A DNA stretch of 64,000 bases from Paulownia fortunei (GCA_019321725.1 CM033107.1:23551445-23615444); one strand, 5' to 3'; shown: positions 14,346 to 25,940, counted from the first letter of the stretch. The notes: generated by a model from the letters alone, not told the origin. Numbers and translations: made by a program.

Positions 14346-17300
14346 AGTGCTTAGTTTGCTTGGTTGGCCTTACCAAGAAAAAAATCATTCTCAATTAAAT
14401 AATGCACAAAAAAGAACTTTCATCCATGTACATAATATAATTATAATGCTATTTAGCTTATTATTTTAAAATTTTCTATTTAATATGATTTTAGATCGAT
14501 GATATTTTTAATTGATATTTGTTGGTATCGTAGATAAAAATTCACTAATCAAATATTTATTTTGAAAATGAGTTTCGTCGATCTAACAATAAACATACAA
14601 CATCTACACTCTAAAAACATTAATTATAAATTAAAAAGTAAGTATACCTAAAATTGTGAAATTATTATGTAATTGGTTTTGAAGGAGAATCCATTAGAAT
14701 TAACAAGAAGAAGAAGAAGAAGAGGTTGGTCTTAGCAAGGTTATTATGCAAATGCGTCAAACGAACGTAAAGTTGTCAAAATCAAGAAAAGGGCCAAGAA
14801 ATTGTGGTGGAACAATCTAATAAATTTCCTTATGTGGTGATCAATCGTTTGACAATCTAGAAATTGAAAGTATAAACACAATTTTCTCTTACCATAAACA
14901 AGGAAGCACTATATTATTATAATATAGTTATTTCTAGTTGAAATTAAGAAAAACAAAATATAGAATTTTTTGACGATCGTGTAGACTCAACATGCAAGTA
15001 ATAGACCAATAACAGCAAACAAAACTTTCATGAAAAAAGGACTTTGAGTTTTACTTAAGTCGCCAAAACATTATTAAAATTATCAATATTGAGATAACAT
15101 ATTGAACTCGTTGTTACGTACCATATGGGTGTGACTTGTGAGCATACGAGAATGAGTCCGTGAAAATGACAAAAAAGTGGTTTGATTAATGCAATGAATG
15201 AACTCAATATTCTTCCCATAAAATAATTTATGTGTTAGGCATTTAATACTCGGATTTAAATAAAGAATCATGCTATATTTCTATAAATGGGAATAGTTTA
15301 CACCTAATACTATGACTTTCATAACTTGATACACTTAATGACATTAGGCGGTATCATAAAATGGAGATCGGGGAGGAATACATTTATTTATTTATTTTTA
15401 AAAACAATACATAAAGAGATAATTTTAGTATTTTACGAGGGACAAAAAATTTAAATTTAATAATTTTGTATATAAAAATGGAGATTAGGATGGCGCGATT
15501 TATTTTTTCCTAAAAACAGTACATAAAGAGATACTTTTAATATTTTAGGAGGGGTATAATTTTAAAATTCAATAATTTTGTATATAAAAATTAAACTAAC
15601 TTAAAAATTTTACAGAGTTGTTGGGGAAGGGGGCAGAAAATGGAGATTAGGGTGATGAGATTTATTGTTTGTTAAAAATAGTTCATAAAGTGATATTTTT
15701 AATATTTTAAGAGGAATAACATTTTAAAATTTAATAATTTTATATATAAAATTTGTAATAATTTTAAAATTTTACAGGGTTGATTACGGTCGCCCGTACC
15801 TGCTTACGGTCGCCGGTTCCCTACTTGGTCTCAACTTGCATATTCATTAAAAAATACAAACAATTTACATCACTCACTTAGATATTAGACAATTACATCA
15901 TCTATGATGATAGTGAAGAGTCATTAGCTCCATGCAACATACAATTTTTTAAAAAATACTATTAAAATAAACAAACACTCACAATTAATTGGGCTCGCGA
16001 ACTATGTTCAAAAGTCAAGTTTGTAGACTTTCGGGAAAAAAAGAAATCAAACGCACATTTATTAATTCAATAAAGAAGGGGAGTTTTGGATTCAAGGAAA
16101 CAAAACATGTGAAAACATCGTGATACATGTGCATTTATTATAACCACACATGGCAAACGTTACTTTTTACAAACGTTAAATTCTTGTTGTCTCTTTTCAG
16201 ACCATAAGTTTATTTAGAAATTTGATGGTATATAGGCTATTATATGGGCTTAGCAAATAGCTAAACTTTGAACTGGATTTTGAATGCATAATCATATATA
16301 CACTCAAAAGCATGCTAACTAATCGCCAAATAGGCCTTCCCGAAAGATGGGCTAGCCTTATTTTTATTAGGGATATCTTAATAATTTTGAATTTTTAAAT
16401 TTTCAACTCTCAAATTATACAATTCAAAAGTGTTTTATAATTATCGAAGAGAGTTATGATTCAGTTCGTCGTACAGTCTTTTTTAGTCCAAGTACATTTT
16501 TATTAAATTTGTTAAACTTAAATGCGACAAAAAAAAAAAAAAAAAAAATTAAGTTTGAAGTCTAGTAGTTGAAATTCTTTTATAGAAATGAACGGCAACG
16601 AGATTTGACAACAAATTGTTTCCTTGTCCTAACTCTTGCTAAAACTTAAGCTTGTATACAAGAGGGCTTAGCTGGTTGCAAGAGTGTACTTGCATATGTT
16701 GATTTTGTTATGGAATTTTGTCATTTTTTTATGGTGCCTTGTTCTATTCTAATGTACATATATGACACGAATTAGAGTAAATAATATTTATAATTGTTGT
16801 TCTGCATCATCGTGATATATTGAGGTTACAAAATAGTACATGATAAATGTGTTTAGGATATTAAAAAAAATAAAAATATATATAGAATTGTATTTATTGC
16901 ATCCACCACTATGTTCGGCCTCCTAATGCTTATGTATTTTTAAATTTATTTCTAAAGAATAAGCATTATTCAAAAGAAAATTGTAGGAGATTGAGTTCAA
17001 TCATGAGAAAGTTCCGAAAACAATATTGAGAAGGCAGCCCCATTTCTACCCCACTATACTTGGAGGCCCCTTTTGGGCATTTAATGCTAGCAGGCTCCTG
17101 TTCCCTGATAATTCTATAATCAAATTATGTCGGGATTAGGATTTTCGTATAACCAAAAGTAACACGAAATAGAATAATCATGATGTTTGTTAAGTTAGTT
17201 GTTGCGCGACATGGATCAACTGAATATGGTATTTTAAATAGTATTTTATTTTATATTTTAATATTATTAATATATGTTAATTATATAAAATAATATCATT

Positions 17301-17440
17301 AATGCATATGTTAATATGCATTGATATTGAAATAATAAAACAAAATAATAGTCAAAAATAGATGCTTCTATTTCTATTGAACTGAGACAGGTCCAAAAAA
17401 CATAGTTTGTTATCATACATGTTCGCAAAATACCCAAACT
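14346..17440. other. Intergenic DNA between array blocks A and B
   Basis: AT-rich sequence with no supported gene. It includes a GAAGAA run near 14706-14722, the three-copy repeat at 15359-15775, and an A-run at 16530-16548. The stretch 16985-17150 recurs with small changes at 26528-26690, inside the decayed array locus. That makes it part of the duplicated material rather than unique sequence. Confidence 0.5.
15359..15775. repeat. Three-copy direct repeat, about 115-160 bp per unit
   Basis: Three consecutive units start with AATGGAGAT(C/T)(G/A)GG at about 15359, 15476 and 15636. Each unit continues with a TTTATT tract, ACA(T)AAAG(A/T)GATA, TATTTTA.GAGG, and ends in AATAATTTT(G/A)TATATAAAA. 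The units differ by substitutions and by an insertion in the second one. Just after the last unit, ACGGTCGCC occurs twice within 30 bp (about 15786-15813). No coding potential is seen. Confidence 0.75.
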
Positions 17441-17909
17441 ACCCTTGAGACAAGGAATATACTTCTGCTTGCGTCGCGAAAAACAGAAATATAGATACTG
17501 AGGCAGAAGTCTTGATTGATGGTCCCTTTCTTAAGAGTAGGAGGCGTGCATTGTAATTGCAATTCTGCCAACTGCCATTTTTGAACAACTGCACTCTGTT
17601 TCTCTCTATTTCAAACTCAAAAACGGGACAAGCCCCCATATGTACTAAATTTCAATGATTCAGCAGAAACAGAGAATTTGTAGCAGACATTTAATTAAAC
17701 GAACATCAAAACACAGTGCTATTAGGTTATAGTAATGAGGAGAGGGTAGACATACATGCAAAACAGCCACACAAAATGATAAAAGACAAGCTCAAGCCAA
17801 AAGAAGAAGCACAGACGACATACAGATAAAAGATGAGCATCTGGGCTCACAGACATATGAACTCGCAACCCAGCAGTCAATGTGGCCGTCGATGAATGGA
17901 AACTCGACG

Positions 17910-18101
17910 TCAATTCCCTCGGAACCAACGGACACAACAGAGGAAAGCATTCCTTAATATGCGAAATAGGGAGGAGAAAATTCGGCGCTTGATGGATCCT
18001 CGGACGGGAGTCACAAATGATGGGCATGATTTGATAGCTTTGTCTGAAAATGTCGTCTGCTTGAGTGAACAAGAATCGAATACTTTGTTGGTTCCGGCCA
18101 T
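17910..18101 (-). CDS. Small basic protein, array member B (63 aa), function unknown
   Basis: An intact frame of 63 codons starts MAGTNKVFDSCSLKQTTFSD and carries the core PSFVTPVRGSIKRRIFSSLF at about residues 27-46. It ends RILRNAFLCCVRWFRGN, so this tail has a CC pair and aromatic residues that member A lacks. An in-frame ATG 27 codons upstream (18182) would lengthen the protein. However, the TATA box at 18195-18202 puts the expected transcription start downstream of that codon, so I prefer MAGT. Member D is almost identical, with a few substitutions and one extra Ser. Neighbouring overlapping frames of 116 aa (minus) and 89 aa (plus) are not kept in members C and E and are treated as shadows. 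The biochemical role is unknown. Confidence 0.72.
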   Translation of the reverse strand: MAGTNKVFDSCSLKQTTFSDKAIKSCPSFVTPVRGSIKRRIFSSLFRILRNAFLCCVRWFRGN

Positions 18102-18192
18102 TGAGTTCTTCTTCTTCGTAAAGAGAAATGATTCAGAAAGAGAGCAACGAGTTGATGATAGTTGAAACTTGGAAGAAAGCAAGTGAAAGATG

Positions 18193-18257
18193 AGTATTTA
18201 TACATAATACATAGGTGAAGATTTTTGCGGTCCGATGAACTTTCCTTGAAGGTTCCC
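18193..18257 (-). promoter_or_regulatory. Promoter of member B: TATA box and paired GAA/TTC element
   Basis: TATAAATA on the minus strand (18195-18202) lies about 95 bp before the ATG. At 18237-18255 the plus strand reads GAAC.TTC, a 3-bp gap, then GAA..TTC, that is, two GAAnnTTC half-sites. A perfect heat-shock element would have a 2-bp gap. The same arrangement is found at member D and at the relic near 27 kb, so it is a conserved part of the promoter. A heat-shock-factor site is an inference. Confidence 0.5.
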
Positions 18258-18470
18258 AAAGCCCCGAGGATTTGTCCGCGTGGTAATGTTAACGGTCAGA
18301 GATTTGGATAGAGAAATTGTTGGTGGGGCTGGGGATAGGTTGGAAAATAGGATGTGCAAGCATTTTTACGACTTTAACCCGAGAAAGGGCGTAAGAGACC
18401 GATGGACTTGAGGGTATTTTAGGAATGAGTTGACCCGAAGGAATCCAATTAATTTAACAAGCCGCAAAGA

Positions 18471-19422
18471 GTGAAGAAATACACCTTAACAAAATCCCAT
18501 TCTTATCACATCACCCGCTAAAATCACCAATACACCATGGACCTACCCAAGTCATTGGCCACAATTTTTGACTTTCGAATTTTCAAATTTAACTCTTTTT
18601 TTTTTTTTTTTTTTTAAGTTACCCTTAAACTAGTTGGTTAAAACTTAAAATACGTATTTTACGCTGCTGTACGTAATAAATATAAAAGCATCGATCGCCA
18701 TTATTGTATATAAAAAGTGCTAATTTTTGAAAAATACAAAGAAGTTGACTATTCATATGAAGAACATAAATTTGTTATATATATAAATTAGGCACATTGT
18801 AAAGAAATGTTTTCTTTAAGGTATAGAATTTTTTTACTGTGGTGTAAATAGAATTATCAAAATTCTCCCATAATAAAATTAAATAAATATAATATTTTTC
18901 AATGCATTTTCTTCTTAATACATATATTTTCCATTACTTTCTTTCAAAATACATTCTCCTAAAACACAAAAAAATAAAACCAAACAAATCATAAATTATT
19001 TCTTATGTTTTTCTATTAAAATGTTTGAAGTTTTTATAGACTAACATGTCTTCAACAAATATAGCTTGGTCCAAAAAAATATCTTTTGGTGTAAAGAAAC
19101 AATTTTATCGAAAGATTGCACCGTTTTCCACAATTCATATGATTTTAAAAATATATCCGTTTGAGTAATTGATTCTCATCAACCAATTGAGTGGTCTAAC
19201 AATTTACTCGCATAGACCAATTGAGTGATTAATAATAAGTTAGATCAAAATTATTTTTGATCAAAATTGCATATTTAGAAAACTCTTCCAACTAATAACC
19301 TAAAATAGCTCATATTTATATCTAAAGTTCAACATAACCTAACTTGATTCATTACATTCGTGAATTCGCCCAAGCATTATTTTGGCTCAATTATTTACAC
19401 GAAATATGAAAGAAATGAATGA
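18471..19422. other. Intergenic DNA, no gene seen
   Basis: AT-rich sequence with a T-run at 18597-18615. It contains short repeated phrases such as the ACCAATTGAGTG motif, seen twice near 19191 and 19219. No conserved coding frame or RNA gene is visible. Confidence 0.5.
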
Positions 19423-19650
19423 TGCAGAGGGGGAAGTTGTTGGCAGTCCCACGTCGAAAACAGGAACACCATCAACGGGGTTAAAATAGCACAGCGACAC
19501 AGGTTTAAGAAGGATAGAGAAATGGTTGGTTGGGCAGGGGAAAATGTTGGATAATAGGATGTGTAGTCATTCAAATTACGGCTTTAGAAACTGGTGTATT
19601 ACATTACTGCTGCCAGCGTTGGGCAAGAATTTTTTTGACGCCACTAAGAC
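19423..19650 (-). pseudogene. Decayed array locus lacking the coding region
   Basis: The start of this stretch (GAAAACAGGAACACCATCAACGGGGTTAAAATAGCAC, about 19457-19492) matches the 3' flank of members C and E (25537-25570 and 36396-36430). It then runs into sequence like the upstream flank of A, B and D (GGAAAATGTTGGATAATAGGATGTG and GACGCCACTAAGA). The small coding region and the proximal promoter that should lie between are missing. It therefore looks like a deletion relic joining the downstream and upstream flanks of an array member. Confidence 0.5.
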
Positions 19651-20107
19651 AGATTCTTTCTCAAGTTGAACAATGCACAAAGTGCATCTTCACTTGTCCA
19701 AAATCTATATACGTTGACGGTGGACCATCTTCATTTATTTATTTATTTATTTATTTTCCGCCACATAGGCTATTGATTAAAGCATTATCATCAGCAAAAT
19801 CAAAGAGATATCTGTGTCGTGTCATGGCAATGAAAATTCGAAAGGATCAGTTTGAACAAAAAAAACTTTTTCTTTGGTCCCTAAAACATGTCAGCTAAAG
19901 GAAGTGGAAGTGATGGTTAATGGTATGAAGAGCTAGGAAGATTTAATTTAGAATATAAAATGATCGAAACTTGAAGCTCAAGTGTAAACTCATGGGAAGG
20001 CAATTTGGTTTTCGTGGAGTCTCTCCTTTTTATCAAAAAAATGTGAGCTGTGAGCTTGGGGTTGATAAGGTTTTTCTTTTGTTAGAAAAGGGCCGTTTGT
20101 CAGAGTT

Positions 20108-21478
20108 AAATATATTACGAAATTAGTATTGAAAATTAACTTTTGATTGAATTTTGATCAATAAATAAAATAAATTCTATTTTATAAAAATAGATATAAG
20201 TTGATTAAATATAACGTGCGTCGTGAGTAGATAAGTTTAGTATATTTAATTTTTTAAAATTAATTTCAAAGGAATGAGAAATTAAAAGATAAAGTAAGCT
20301 ATTTAAATAAACAGTTGACATGAAAAGTTGAAAACATAAAAAGTCACAATTCCATATTGGAAAAGTGAAACAATTTTGTCCTACATATATAAAATCTCAT
20401 TTTAGCAAAAAGTAATCAAATGGAGTTATCTTATGGTGCACTATAGTGGTCTAATTTTAACTAGTTCAAGAAACTACGAGAATGGTGCTACAATTTATAG
20501 AATCTCATTTTAGTATAGACTAATCAAGTGAAGCTCTTTTATATATACTGTAATGGTCTTTTGGCTAGTTTTAACTATTTCAAAGAGGTACGAGAATGGT
20601 ACGTTAGCATCATTCGAGCCCGCACCCACGCATGCACATCGCATTAAGACTTTAGAGTCACACTTTATACTTTGCACGTACACATCATGGCAAGGAGTTG
20701 AATGACCTTAAATTTTTCAAAAATTGAACCAAAATGACTCGGTGTGCCTCATGGACATAACTAGTGTGCGTTGATGTGGCAGATGCATCCGGTTGGCATA
20801 TGCGTGGCATGACAACGTATGGTTGGAAGCTGAATAAATGTGACCAAACACACAACTATTGACAAGGAGCGTTCAAAGGCTGTGAGTGGACCGAATCACT
20901 GACATGTTTATTTGGTTGGTAAGAATTTACTGTAAGAGGTGTGGACGTTCGCAAAGAGTTGAGATCGAACGGTTGAGATTGATCCTTGACAAAGAGTTCA
21001 CTGTAAGGGTTTGGACCTTCGCAGAGAATTGCAATCGAATGGTTGAAATTGATCCTTGATAAGGGGTTTACTATAAGGGTGTGGATTTTTGCAAAGAGAT
21101 GCAATCGTACGACTCAAATTGATCCGGATCGAAAATTACACCCACTCATTAATTGACACCACAACTCTTCAAAAACTACAAATAGACCCTCAAATTTCAT
21201 CATTTTTATCTCATTCAATCTCTTCTTATTTTTCTCTCAAGTTCAAAATAGAGTTATAAAAACTCTTATAATTTGACGTTCTTATAATTTGTAGTACAAC
21301 TATCATAAGATATAAAATTGTTGTATGTTGGAAGACGATTGCCATATTTAGTAAGCATCACGTGTTGGACAATTTCATCTTAAAGAAAAAAGAGTATAAC
21401 TCTTACTTAAATTTTAAGCTATTATTCTGCAAAAAAATTTTTAGTTATTTCGATATTATACCTACCAAAGTTACTAAC
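20108..21478. mobile_element. About 1.37-kb insertion in spacer unit 1, family unknown
   Basis: The paralogous spacers read GTCAAAGTTAAATCCACTTA without interruption at about 30600 and 34050. Here GTCAGAGTTAAA is followed by about 1.37 kb before AAATCCACTTAGC resumes. The extra DNA contains an internal two-copy repeat (about 20390-20480 and 20497-20600) and a 70-bp tandem repeat (20920-21130). I see no transposase or reverse transcriptase frame and no clear terminal repeats. Only a 3-4 base duplication (AAA or TAAA) is possible at the edges. Confidence 0.45.
20920..21130. repeat. Tandem repeat, three units of about 70 bp
   Basis: The phrase ACT(G/A)TAAG recurs at 20929, 21000 and 21070, giving periods of 71 and 70 bp. 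Each unit continues GTGTGGAC-TTCGCAAAGAG-TTG, then GATCGAACGGTTGA-like and ATTGATCC(T/G). The units are about 75-85 per cent alike by eye. A frame open through them on the minus strand is explained by the repeat period and is not evidence for a protein. Confidence 0.75.
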
Positions 21479-22499
21479 AAAATCCACTTAGCATCTTTTA
21501 GTGTTGGATTGAGGGTGTAATTCTTTGGTCATAATCTATTGCAAATATTATTGTTTTACATATTGTATTGCACTAATTGTCTTCACTTGCATATTTTATG
21601 GATAAAATTTTACATGTCGTGAATAAGATTTTACACGTGGTAAATAATCAATGCAATAGAATTTGAAATAAAAAAAATTATATGCTATAATTCTTAGCTA
21701 TTCAAAAGACCAACATGATGAGGCCTGAGCTCGGCCTCGCTGACGTGGTTCCTTAGCAAACGAGCGATGTGGATGAGATTAATATATTGAGTCGAATTTG
21801 AATTAGGTCGGGTTCTGCGAGAAGAATGCAAAACTCCAACTCCGAATTGAGGTCTAGATTTAAAGGGTATTATTAAGGATAAGTTTAGTTTGGTCTTTTC
21901 AAGGTCTCCTCTAAACAAACTAATACTGTTCTATTCAACTCGAGTTCCGTGGAACACGGTTCTCTATTAGAATCTTGTAATAGATTGGTTACTAATAAAT
22001 AATAAATCCCTAAAATGAAGGGAGTTTATCATTAATTCAATTATTTTTCTAAGTAAGGGGATTTTACCTCTTTATCCTTACTCATTCTATAACTATAAAT
22101 AGTGAGCTTAAGGTATAAATTCTTTTTTTAGATTCTCGATAATTCATTCAGCACATCTTTTTTATTTCTTGAGAAGTTAACTTGAACGTCGGAGTGACCA
22201 AACTGAACGAAAACGCAACAACATTAACAATTATTTTGCATGACTTGATTGGTGGAGATAGACATTCTGATTGTGAGTGTTTTCTTTTTGGGGGACACAC
22301 CACAACATATTTTGTAGATTAGGATGGACCATATGTAAAGCCCGTGTGTAAAGGCCTACATAACAAGGACCATAAATTCTCAAGACCTATGGTTGTACGC
22401 TAAAAAATACTTGGGGAAGGACAATAGAGTCAAGAAAATTGTCAGCTAACTACTTAGCTGAGATATCCTGCATGATAGAATCAATGGAACTCGATAGAG

Positions 22500-23965
22500 T
22501 CATACGCACACTTATAGTTGTCAAATGGATTTGGCCTAATTGCCTACCTCGTAATCAACCCACTAAAAATCAATTCAGGATCGGTCCATGAATAGTAACG
22601 AATTATTTGGGTCGGTTATTATATATGAGTTGGGCTCCTATTAGGCTTAGTATATGAAACCCACCTCAACCTGTGAACCGACCCATTAAAACCTATATCC
22701 ACTTTAGAACCGGCCCAGGTTCAGGATTGTTTAGACCTAGGCTGAGCCCGTCGTGGGCTTTTAATATTATATATTATTTTTATTATGTTGTATGATTTTT
22801 ATAATTTTTCAACAAAAATTAATAATTGTGACATTGAAGAAATAGAACTTGTAACCTGTTGTAAAGAAAAGAGCCCTCAAACCATTAAGTCAACATTAAT
22901 TCTTTTACAAACTTTAGAAGCAAATTTATATTAATAAAGATCATAGTAAACTATAAAAATATTTTATAGTAATCTAAAGAAAATCATGATAATAATAATC
23001 ATAAATATTATAGTAAACTAAAAAAAAGGCATAAATATTAAAATATAAACTTAGTAAGTCTATTAGTAACAAAAAAACAAGTACTAAGTATTAAGTATAT
23101 CAAAGTAAAAAGAGTTACAAAAATAGTAACCAAAACTATTACTAACAAAATAAAGTAGTACTAAGTAATATAGTAAACTAAAAAAGGTTATGAAGATTAA
23201 AATATAAATTTAATAAGTAAATCTATTACTAACACAAAAAAATAGTAGTAAGTATACTAAATTAAAAAAAAAAATTAAAATATAAACTTAGAAAGTAAGT
23301 CTATTATTAAAAAAAAAATACTAAGTGTTAAGTATATTAACTAAGAAAAGTTATGAAGTCTACATTATAAACTTAAGATGAATGTATATTAATTAAAATA
23401 TCAAATGACTATACTATATGAAAAAATAAAATCTAAACTTAGTATAACTCAATAATCAAATGGAAATAATGTATATTAATTATATAAGATAATTCACAAG
23501 ATAAAAACTTAAATTTATAAAAATAAATTTAGACTAATCAAATAAAAGTTAAATCTAAATTTTAAGATGATAGACTTTGAATAATAAAATTTATAATTAT
23601 AAATTCTACTTTAAGACATAATTCAAACTTAATATATAATTTATAATAATTAAAGTTTGTATATTATATGATAAGATATCATATAAATTATACACTTTTA
23701 ATTTATTTTTTAAAGAATAGCCCGTGGATTTAACACGCAAGCCCATCTCGTGAGGTTCGTACCAGATCCAGAATCGACCCACTAGCACCGGGCTAGTAGG
23801 ATGAGTTAGGCTTACCTTTCACAAATTTTATTCAATCCGGGCCAAATCGTTTCGAAATTAGGCCTGGACTTAATCAACCCGTCTTATACATGGATCGTCA
23901 TGAGCTTGGTCCAGTCCAGTTCAAACCTGCCAAGTTGACAACTTTACACAAACTCAAGTATATAT
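22500..23965. mobile_element. Non-autonomous DNA transposon-like insertion (possibly hAT-type)
   Basis: Compared with spacer unit 3 (34800-34900), about 1.45 kb is inserted here between the GGAACTCGAT stretch and the TG microsatellite. The ends are loosely inverted: AGTTGTCAAATGG near 22517, and AGTTGTCAACTTGG on the minus strand near 23945. Both sub-terminal regions are GC-richer and full of GGCC/GACCC words (22540-22760 and 23720-23930). The middle is AT-rich with an imperfect repeated phrase (AAAATATAAACTTAG, AGTCTATTA, ACTAAGTATTAAGTATA). This layout resembles non-autonomous hAT elements of dicots. No target-site duplication could be fixed, and there is no transposase frame. Confidence 0.45.
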
Positions 23966-23966
23966 G

Positions 23967-23971
<5 letters not shown>

Positions 23972-24003
<32 letters not shown>
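23972..24003. repeat. TA/TG microsatellite
   Basis: A TATATA run passes into a TG run ending at 24003. The equivalent position in the duplicate block (about 34843-34878) holds CA repeats followed by TATA. This confirms that a simple repeat existed at this point before the duplication and has since changed independently. Confidence 0.85.
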
Positions 24004-25635
24004 ATTTCTTGAAGTTAGCTGGCCCTAGTCAGCATGAATGGGCAAGATCTTGAGTTACAGATTCCGTTTAAAAGGGGCCAAGATATTTTGGCGAAGCATC
24101 TGATAAGATTCCTTTTATTACTTATATTAGTGGCTGATTGGTGATTTCTCTCCATACAATTTCACTTAAATATAAAATTGATGATTGTCGCTTTAAGTGG
24201 AAATATTGAAACTTCAAAATTTTATTAATAAAGAATTTTAAGTTTCAATTCCATCTATGTATTTGTTTATTTTAATTGCAGTTTATTTTCTCTTTAGACG
24301 TTTTCATTTAAAGTAATTGGTTGTATATAGTGATTTTTTAATATCTAATGTCATTAACGAGTAATTAATCTTTTGTATATAAGCAAGTAAAAAATAAAAA
24401 ATAGTGGGATTGCCAATTGCATGCAATGATCAATCTTTTGGCCACCAAAAAAAAATCAAGAATGCATTGTGGGACGTGATTTAGGTTTTATTTTTATGCT
24501 TTGACTTATTTTCATAGTATAAAGTTTATATTCCTATTTAAAGCAACTTATGGTAATAATTTGACTTAATTTACATGCTATTAAATTGATTTGAAGGGTG
24601 TGGCAGACATTTAAATAATAAGTTCATTCTCTTCAAATTACGGGACAAATATTTTGAAACAGATAGAAATAGAATATTAAATATTATTCTTGCTACGGAA
24701 GTATTAAATTGGTTTACATAGAGCAAAATTAACAATATTTTTGGAAATGTTTAACAATAATTTGCATCATATACTAGTACATGGGCATTTATTCGCTAAA
24801 TTAGAAATAAGGGGGAAAAATGTTATTTGAAGATATGGAATTGGGGTAATATGTTTTAAATTACAATTAGAAGTCGTTAACCTCAACGTCAATATATCAT
24901 GAATAAAAACTCAGCGGCCATACCCCGTGGTAATTTGGTCCTTTTAATCTAAATTATCACAATCCCCCCTTTCTTGAACATTATTACGAGTTATTTTGGG
25001 GGCAAAGTAGTCATTTAGGTAACAAAGTAATGATACAAATTTTGTTGCATGCACTCATTTTCCCACGCACAGAATGACAAGCCGATCATGTTTTGTCCAG
25101 GTCTAAACTTTACAATAATTTTAAATTAGAGTCCCATTAAAAGTGTAAATAATTTTTATAAACATTTTTTATTTTTTATATCAATGAAGAACTACCAAAA
25201 ATGTCCTTGGGACCAGAAAATTACTAGAGTCAAGAATCCAATTCCATGCCGCGAAAAACAGGGGAAGAAATGATTGATGCAGAGCAGGTTTTTTTGGTGT
25301 GATGGCATTTTTCCAGTGTGTTTGGGGACTGGAATTGCCATTTTTTAGGGTCCCCTGTTCTGTATTCAAGACACCTGCACTCTGTTTCTCACTATCAGAA
25401 ACTGAAATACGATCTAAAAAGAAAAAAATGCATTGAAAACATGAGCAGCAGATTGAATGAACATTACAATATACACACTGTTACCACTTTCAGGTTACAT
25501 AAATCAGAAACAAAACAGAGGGACAGTCACGAAGAAAACAGAAACATCATCAACGGGGTTAAAATAGCACGACGACAGGGAACCAAGCACAAGGTGTTTC
25601 AGAGAGAAACGGCGACGGGGTGGAATATCTTCATG

Positions 25636-25788
25636 TCAGGTCCCCCGGAAAAACCGAAAGAGGCACGAGAAGATTCGGCGCTTGATGGCTCCTCGGACGG
25701 GAGTCACAAACGAGGGGTTCGGTTTCACATGAACTTTGTTTTGTGGAGATGTGTCTGAAAATAATGGTGTGGTCTTCATGGAATCCAT
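25636..25788 (-). CDS. Small basic protein, array member C (50 aa), function unknown
   Basis: An intact 50-codon frame runs from ATG at 25788 to TGA at 25636-25638. It starts MDSMKTTPLFSD and has a spacer rich in Lys, Val and Pro. The family core PNPSFVTPVRGAIKRRIFSC lies at about residues 23-42, followed by LFRFFRGT. The FSD motif and the core are shared with A, B and D, while the N-terminus differs. The C-terminus is 11 residues shorter than B, with the FRG end kept. Differences in the core codons from B are mostly at third positions (for example TCG/TCA, TCG/TCC, CGG/CGC). That supports selection on this frame over the longer overlapping ones. Role unknown. Confidence 0.72.
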   Translation of the reverse strand: MDSMKTTPLFSDTSPQNKVHVKPNPSFVTPVRGAIKRRIFSCLFRFFRGT

Positions 25789-25871
25789 TGCGTTGGTTTT
25801 TGTTTATCTGCAGCAGGTTTTCAACAGCTAGTAGAATTTTGATGATAGTTGGAAGGTAAGGAGTGAATTTG

Positions 25872-25940
25872 TCCCCTTTATAAAGTATTTTTAAGCATGT
25901 GCGACCAGTCTGAGGCTTTTGTTTCTTGGAAAGTCCCATG
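25872..25940 (-). promoter_or_regulatory. Promoter of member C
   Basis: The minus strand carries a clear TATA box in CTTTATAAAGGGG (about 25876-25887), 90 bp before the ATG. Farther upstream, 25923-25935 on the plus strand reads TTCTTGGAAAGTC, a weaker version of the GAA/TTC pair seen at A, B and D. The promoter is almost identical to that of member E. Confidence 0.55.

Larger units (their letters stand above)
17465..18470 (-). repeat. Array block B (gene B with its flanks)
   Basis: The block matches block D (31668-32680) closely along its whole length and matches A more weakly. The shared order on the plus strand is: GCGAAAAACAG, AACTGCCATTTTTGAAC, the CTCTGTTTCTCTCTATTTC flank, the AGACATACATGCAAAACAGC stretch, the coding region, the TATA box, the GAAGGTTCCC element, and GACTTGAGGGTATTTTAGGAA. 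Blocks B and D are the nearest pair of the A/B/D class. Confidence 0.8.
19650..22490. repeat. Segmental repeat unit 1 of the array spacer (interrupted)
   Basis: The stretch 19660-20107 matches 33640-34060: shared CATCTTCACTTGTCCAAAAT, GACGGTGGACCATCTT and GAGTCTCTCCTTTTTATCAAA. From 21479 to 22490 it matches both 30600-31660 and 34060-34820: shared TCCACTTAGC.TCTTTTAGTGTTGGA, the GAGCGATGTGGATG stretch, CAAGACCTATGGT and GTCAGCTAACTACTTAGCTGAGATATC. Between 20108 and 21478 unit 1 carries extra DNA absent from the other two units. This spacer is noncoding in all copies. Confidence 0.7.

Noticed and set aside
17722..18072. A 116-aa minus-strand frame and its 110-aa counterpart at 31802-32134, similar to each other
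   Set aside because: They overlap members B and D in another frame. Their similarity follows from the DNA duplication. The frame is broken or different in A, C and E, while the TPVRG frame is kept in all five.
17896..18165. Plus-strand 89-aa frame across member B, and similar ones at 13704-13982, 25318-25758 and 36312-36617
   Set aside because: These are antisense shadows of the small genes and their flanks. There is no upstream promoter on that strand and no common protein across the copies.
20856..21104. 82-aa minus-strand frame with internal repetition
   Set aside because: The repeat period happens to keep the frame open for part of its length. It lies in an insertion with no other gene-like feature, and the repeated peptide has no recognisable family.
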